A stretch of 64,000 nt of DNA, from positions 1,178,001-1,242,000 of the forward strand of contig NC_022521.1 in NCBI RefSeq assembly GCF_000591035.1, in the 5' to 3' direction. The notes beneath the pieces were generated by a model that saw only the letters and a list, made by a program, of their open reading frames with translations, made no database searches and had not been told where the DNA came from. Source of the stretch: Aeropyrum camini SY1 = JCM 12091 (GTDB taxonomy: Archaea; Thermoproteota; Thermoprotei_A; Sulfolobales; Acidilobaceae). A program made the translations under genes and the position numbers. Shown here piece by piece: positions 63,273 to 64,000 of the stretch; positions within the stretch are counted from its first letter, which is position 1, and each line of letters begins with the position of its first letter.

Positions 63273-64000
63273 GTGGGTTGGGTTACAAGGTGGGTTAGAG
63301 GCGGCTGGAGGCCTTCGAAAGACCCGGCTAGAGAGCCTGTGGTGCCTCCCGTGAGCGTATCAGCTATCTACGTCCACCCTCCCGGCAGCTTTGAGCGCGA
63401 GTATCCTAGAGTAGGCGATCTTAAGTATGGGCGGGAGAACAACCCTACAGTGCTAGGCTTCGAGGAGGCCCTGGCTAGCCTGGAGGAAGGCCGCTGGGCA
63501 CTTGCCTTCAACAGTGGGATGGCTGCACTCTCTACACTAGTATTCTACGAGATAGCCAGAGGGGCTCGGAGGATTCTTCTTGAACGGCTAACTTACGGCT
63601 CCACGAGAAGCCTTCTAGAAATGGTTTCCTCGATAACCGGGGTCGAGGTTAGGCTGGCTGGCCCCCCATGGGAGAGCCTCCTAGACCTCGTCTGCTGGTC
63701 TGACCTGGTTATAGTGGAGTCGATGGCCAACCCAACACTCAGAGTACCGCCTCTGAGCGAGGTCTATGGGGAGGCGAGAAGCTGTGGTGCTAGGGTTGTA
63801 GTAGACAATACATTCGCGACGCCAGTAGCATATAGGCCGCTGGAGGGGGGGGCTCGCTATTCCCTTGAGAGCCTTACCAAATACATCTCAGGGCATAACG
63901 ACGTTGTCGGCGGCTCCATATCGGGCGGTTTTGATGACGATCTTGAACCGCTTTGGAACATGAGAAAGATCATGGGAACTATTATGCAGCCTATAGACGC
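63273..64000 (+). CDS. Trans-sulfuration enzyme, Cys/Met PLP family (partial)
   Basis: Cystathionine gamma-synthase/lyase or O-acyl/phosphohomoserine sulfhydrylase family, cut by the window end at residue 242. PLP-family segments seen: YGRENNPTVLGFEEALASLE, AFNSGMAALSTL, DNTFATPVAYRPLE (Asp binding the pyridine) and SLTKYISGHNDVVGG with the PLP lysine. Start GTG 63273, 6 nt after thrB. Coupling to thrB suggests O-phosphohomoserine as substrate, an inference. Confidence 0.88.
   Translation, partial: MGWVTRWVRGGWRPSKDPAREPVVPPVSVSAIYVHPPGSFEREYPRVGDLKYGRENNPTVLGFEEALASLEEGRWALAFNSGMAALSTLVFYEIARGARRILLERLTYGSTRSLLEMVSSITGVEVRLAGPPWESLLDLVCWSDLVIVESMANPTLRVPPLSEVYGEARSCGARVVVDNTFATPVAYRPLEGGARYSLESLTKYISGHNDVVGGSISGGFDDDLEPLWNMRKIMGTIMQPID

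Overview
This 64 kb window looks like chromosome of a hyperthermophilic crenarchaeon, most probably Aeropyrum pernix or a close relative. The grounds are the gene content (Rpo8/RpoG, TFE alpha, PAN, aRF1, archaeal SerS, archaeosine TGT, Trm56, NreA, an ESCRT-III/CdvB-like protein, a WhiP-like initiator), the many TTG and GTG starts behind GGAGG- or GGGGTG-type ribosome sites, tRNA genes with an encoded CCA, and a 24-nt CRISPR repeat ending ATTGCAAG as in type I-A arrays of Sulfolobales. The species name is an inference from memory, not from a search. Coding density is high and both strands are used in short operons.

Layout. 1-11.8 kb: Hsp20, geranylgeranyl reductase, an acetyltransferase, two unknown proteins, a 66-aa C2H2 zinc-finger protein, then nadE, coaBC, an aldo/keto reductase, glyA, an iron alcohol dehydrogenase and an SCP2-domain protein. 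Two intergenic stretches here (4976-5051 and 9944-10018) fold as box H/ACA guide RNAs. 11.9-13 kb: a relic tnpB whose middle is missing. 13-24 kb: S2P protease, carbamate kinase next to a cDPGS-like GTPase, a 12-TM membrane protein overlapping an ESCRT-III-like gene, serS, and a cinA-MIP18 cluster. 24-29 kb: nadM, aRF1, argF and a DUF4443-like regulator broken by a frameshift in a run of eight G.

29-38 kb: a WhiP-like winged-helix gene, then a tight eight-gene minus-strand operon, transcribed mbf1-hflX-trm56-tfe-C5 methyltransferase-COG4080-PhoU/TrkA_C-nreA, followed by pan and rpo8. 38-46 kb: archaeosine TGT without its PUA domain, with a stand-alone PUA protein nearby, Fur, unknown proteins, tRNA-Arg(CCU), sufS and tRNA-Val(GAC). 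46.3-46.5 kb: an orphan CRISPR array of four repeats. 46.5-54.9 kb: a split methionine synthase cluster, an Obg/Drg-type GTPase, a dolichol-kinase-like protein, a nitrilase, a Nudix hydrolase, small regulators and a lone Cas4-like protein. 55-64 kb: a sugar-type ABC ATPase, tRNA-Leu(CAG), class II ribonucleotide reductase with thyX, a glycosyltransferase, homoserine kinase and a trans-sulfuration enzyme cut by the window end.

Functional groupings. NrdJ and ThyX together supply dNTPs. ThrB, the trans-sulfuration enzyme and the MetE pair belong to homoserine/methionine metabolism. NadE and NadM complete NAD synthesis. The long minus-strand operon joins transcription (MBF1, TFE), RNA modification, ribosome-associated GTPase and DNA repair functions. 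The points most worth checking are the two H/ACA RNAs, the coupling of an ESCRT-III-like gene to an STT3-like membrane protein, the possible replication origin beside the WhiP-like gene, the C5-cytosine methyltransferase in a hyperthermophile, the DUF4443 frameshift and the PAN C-terminus without an HbYX motif.
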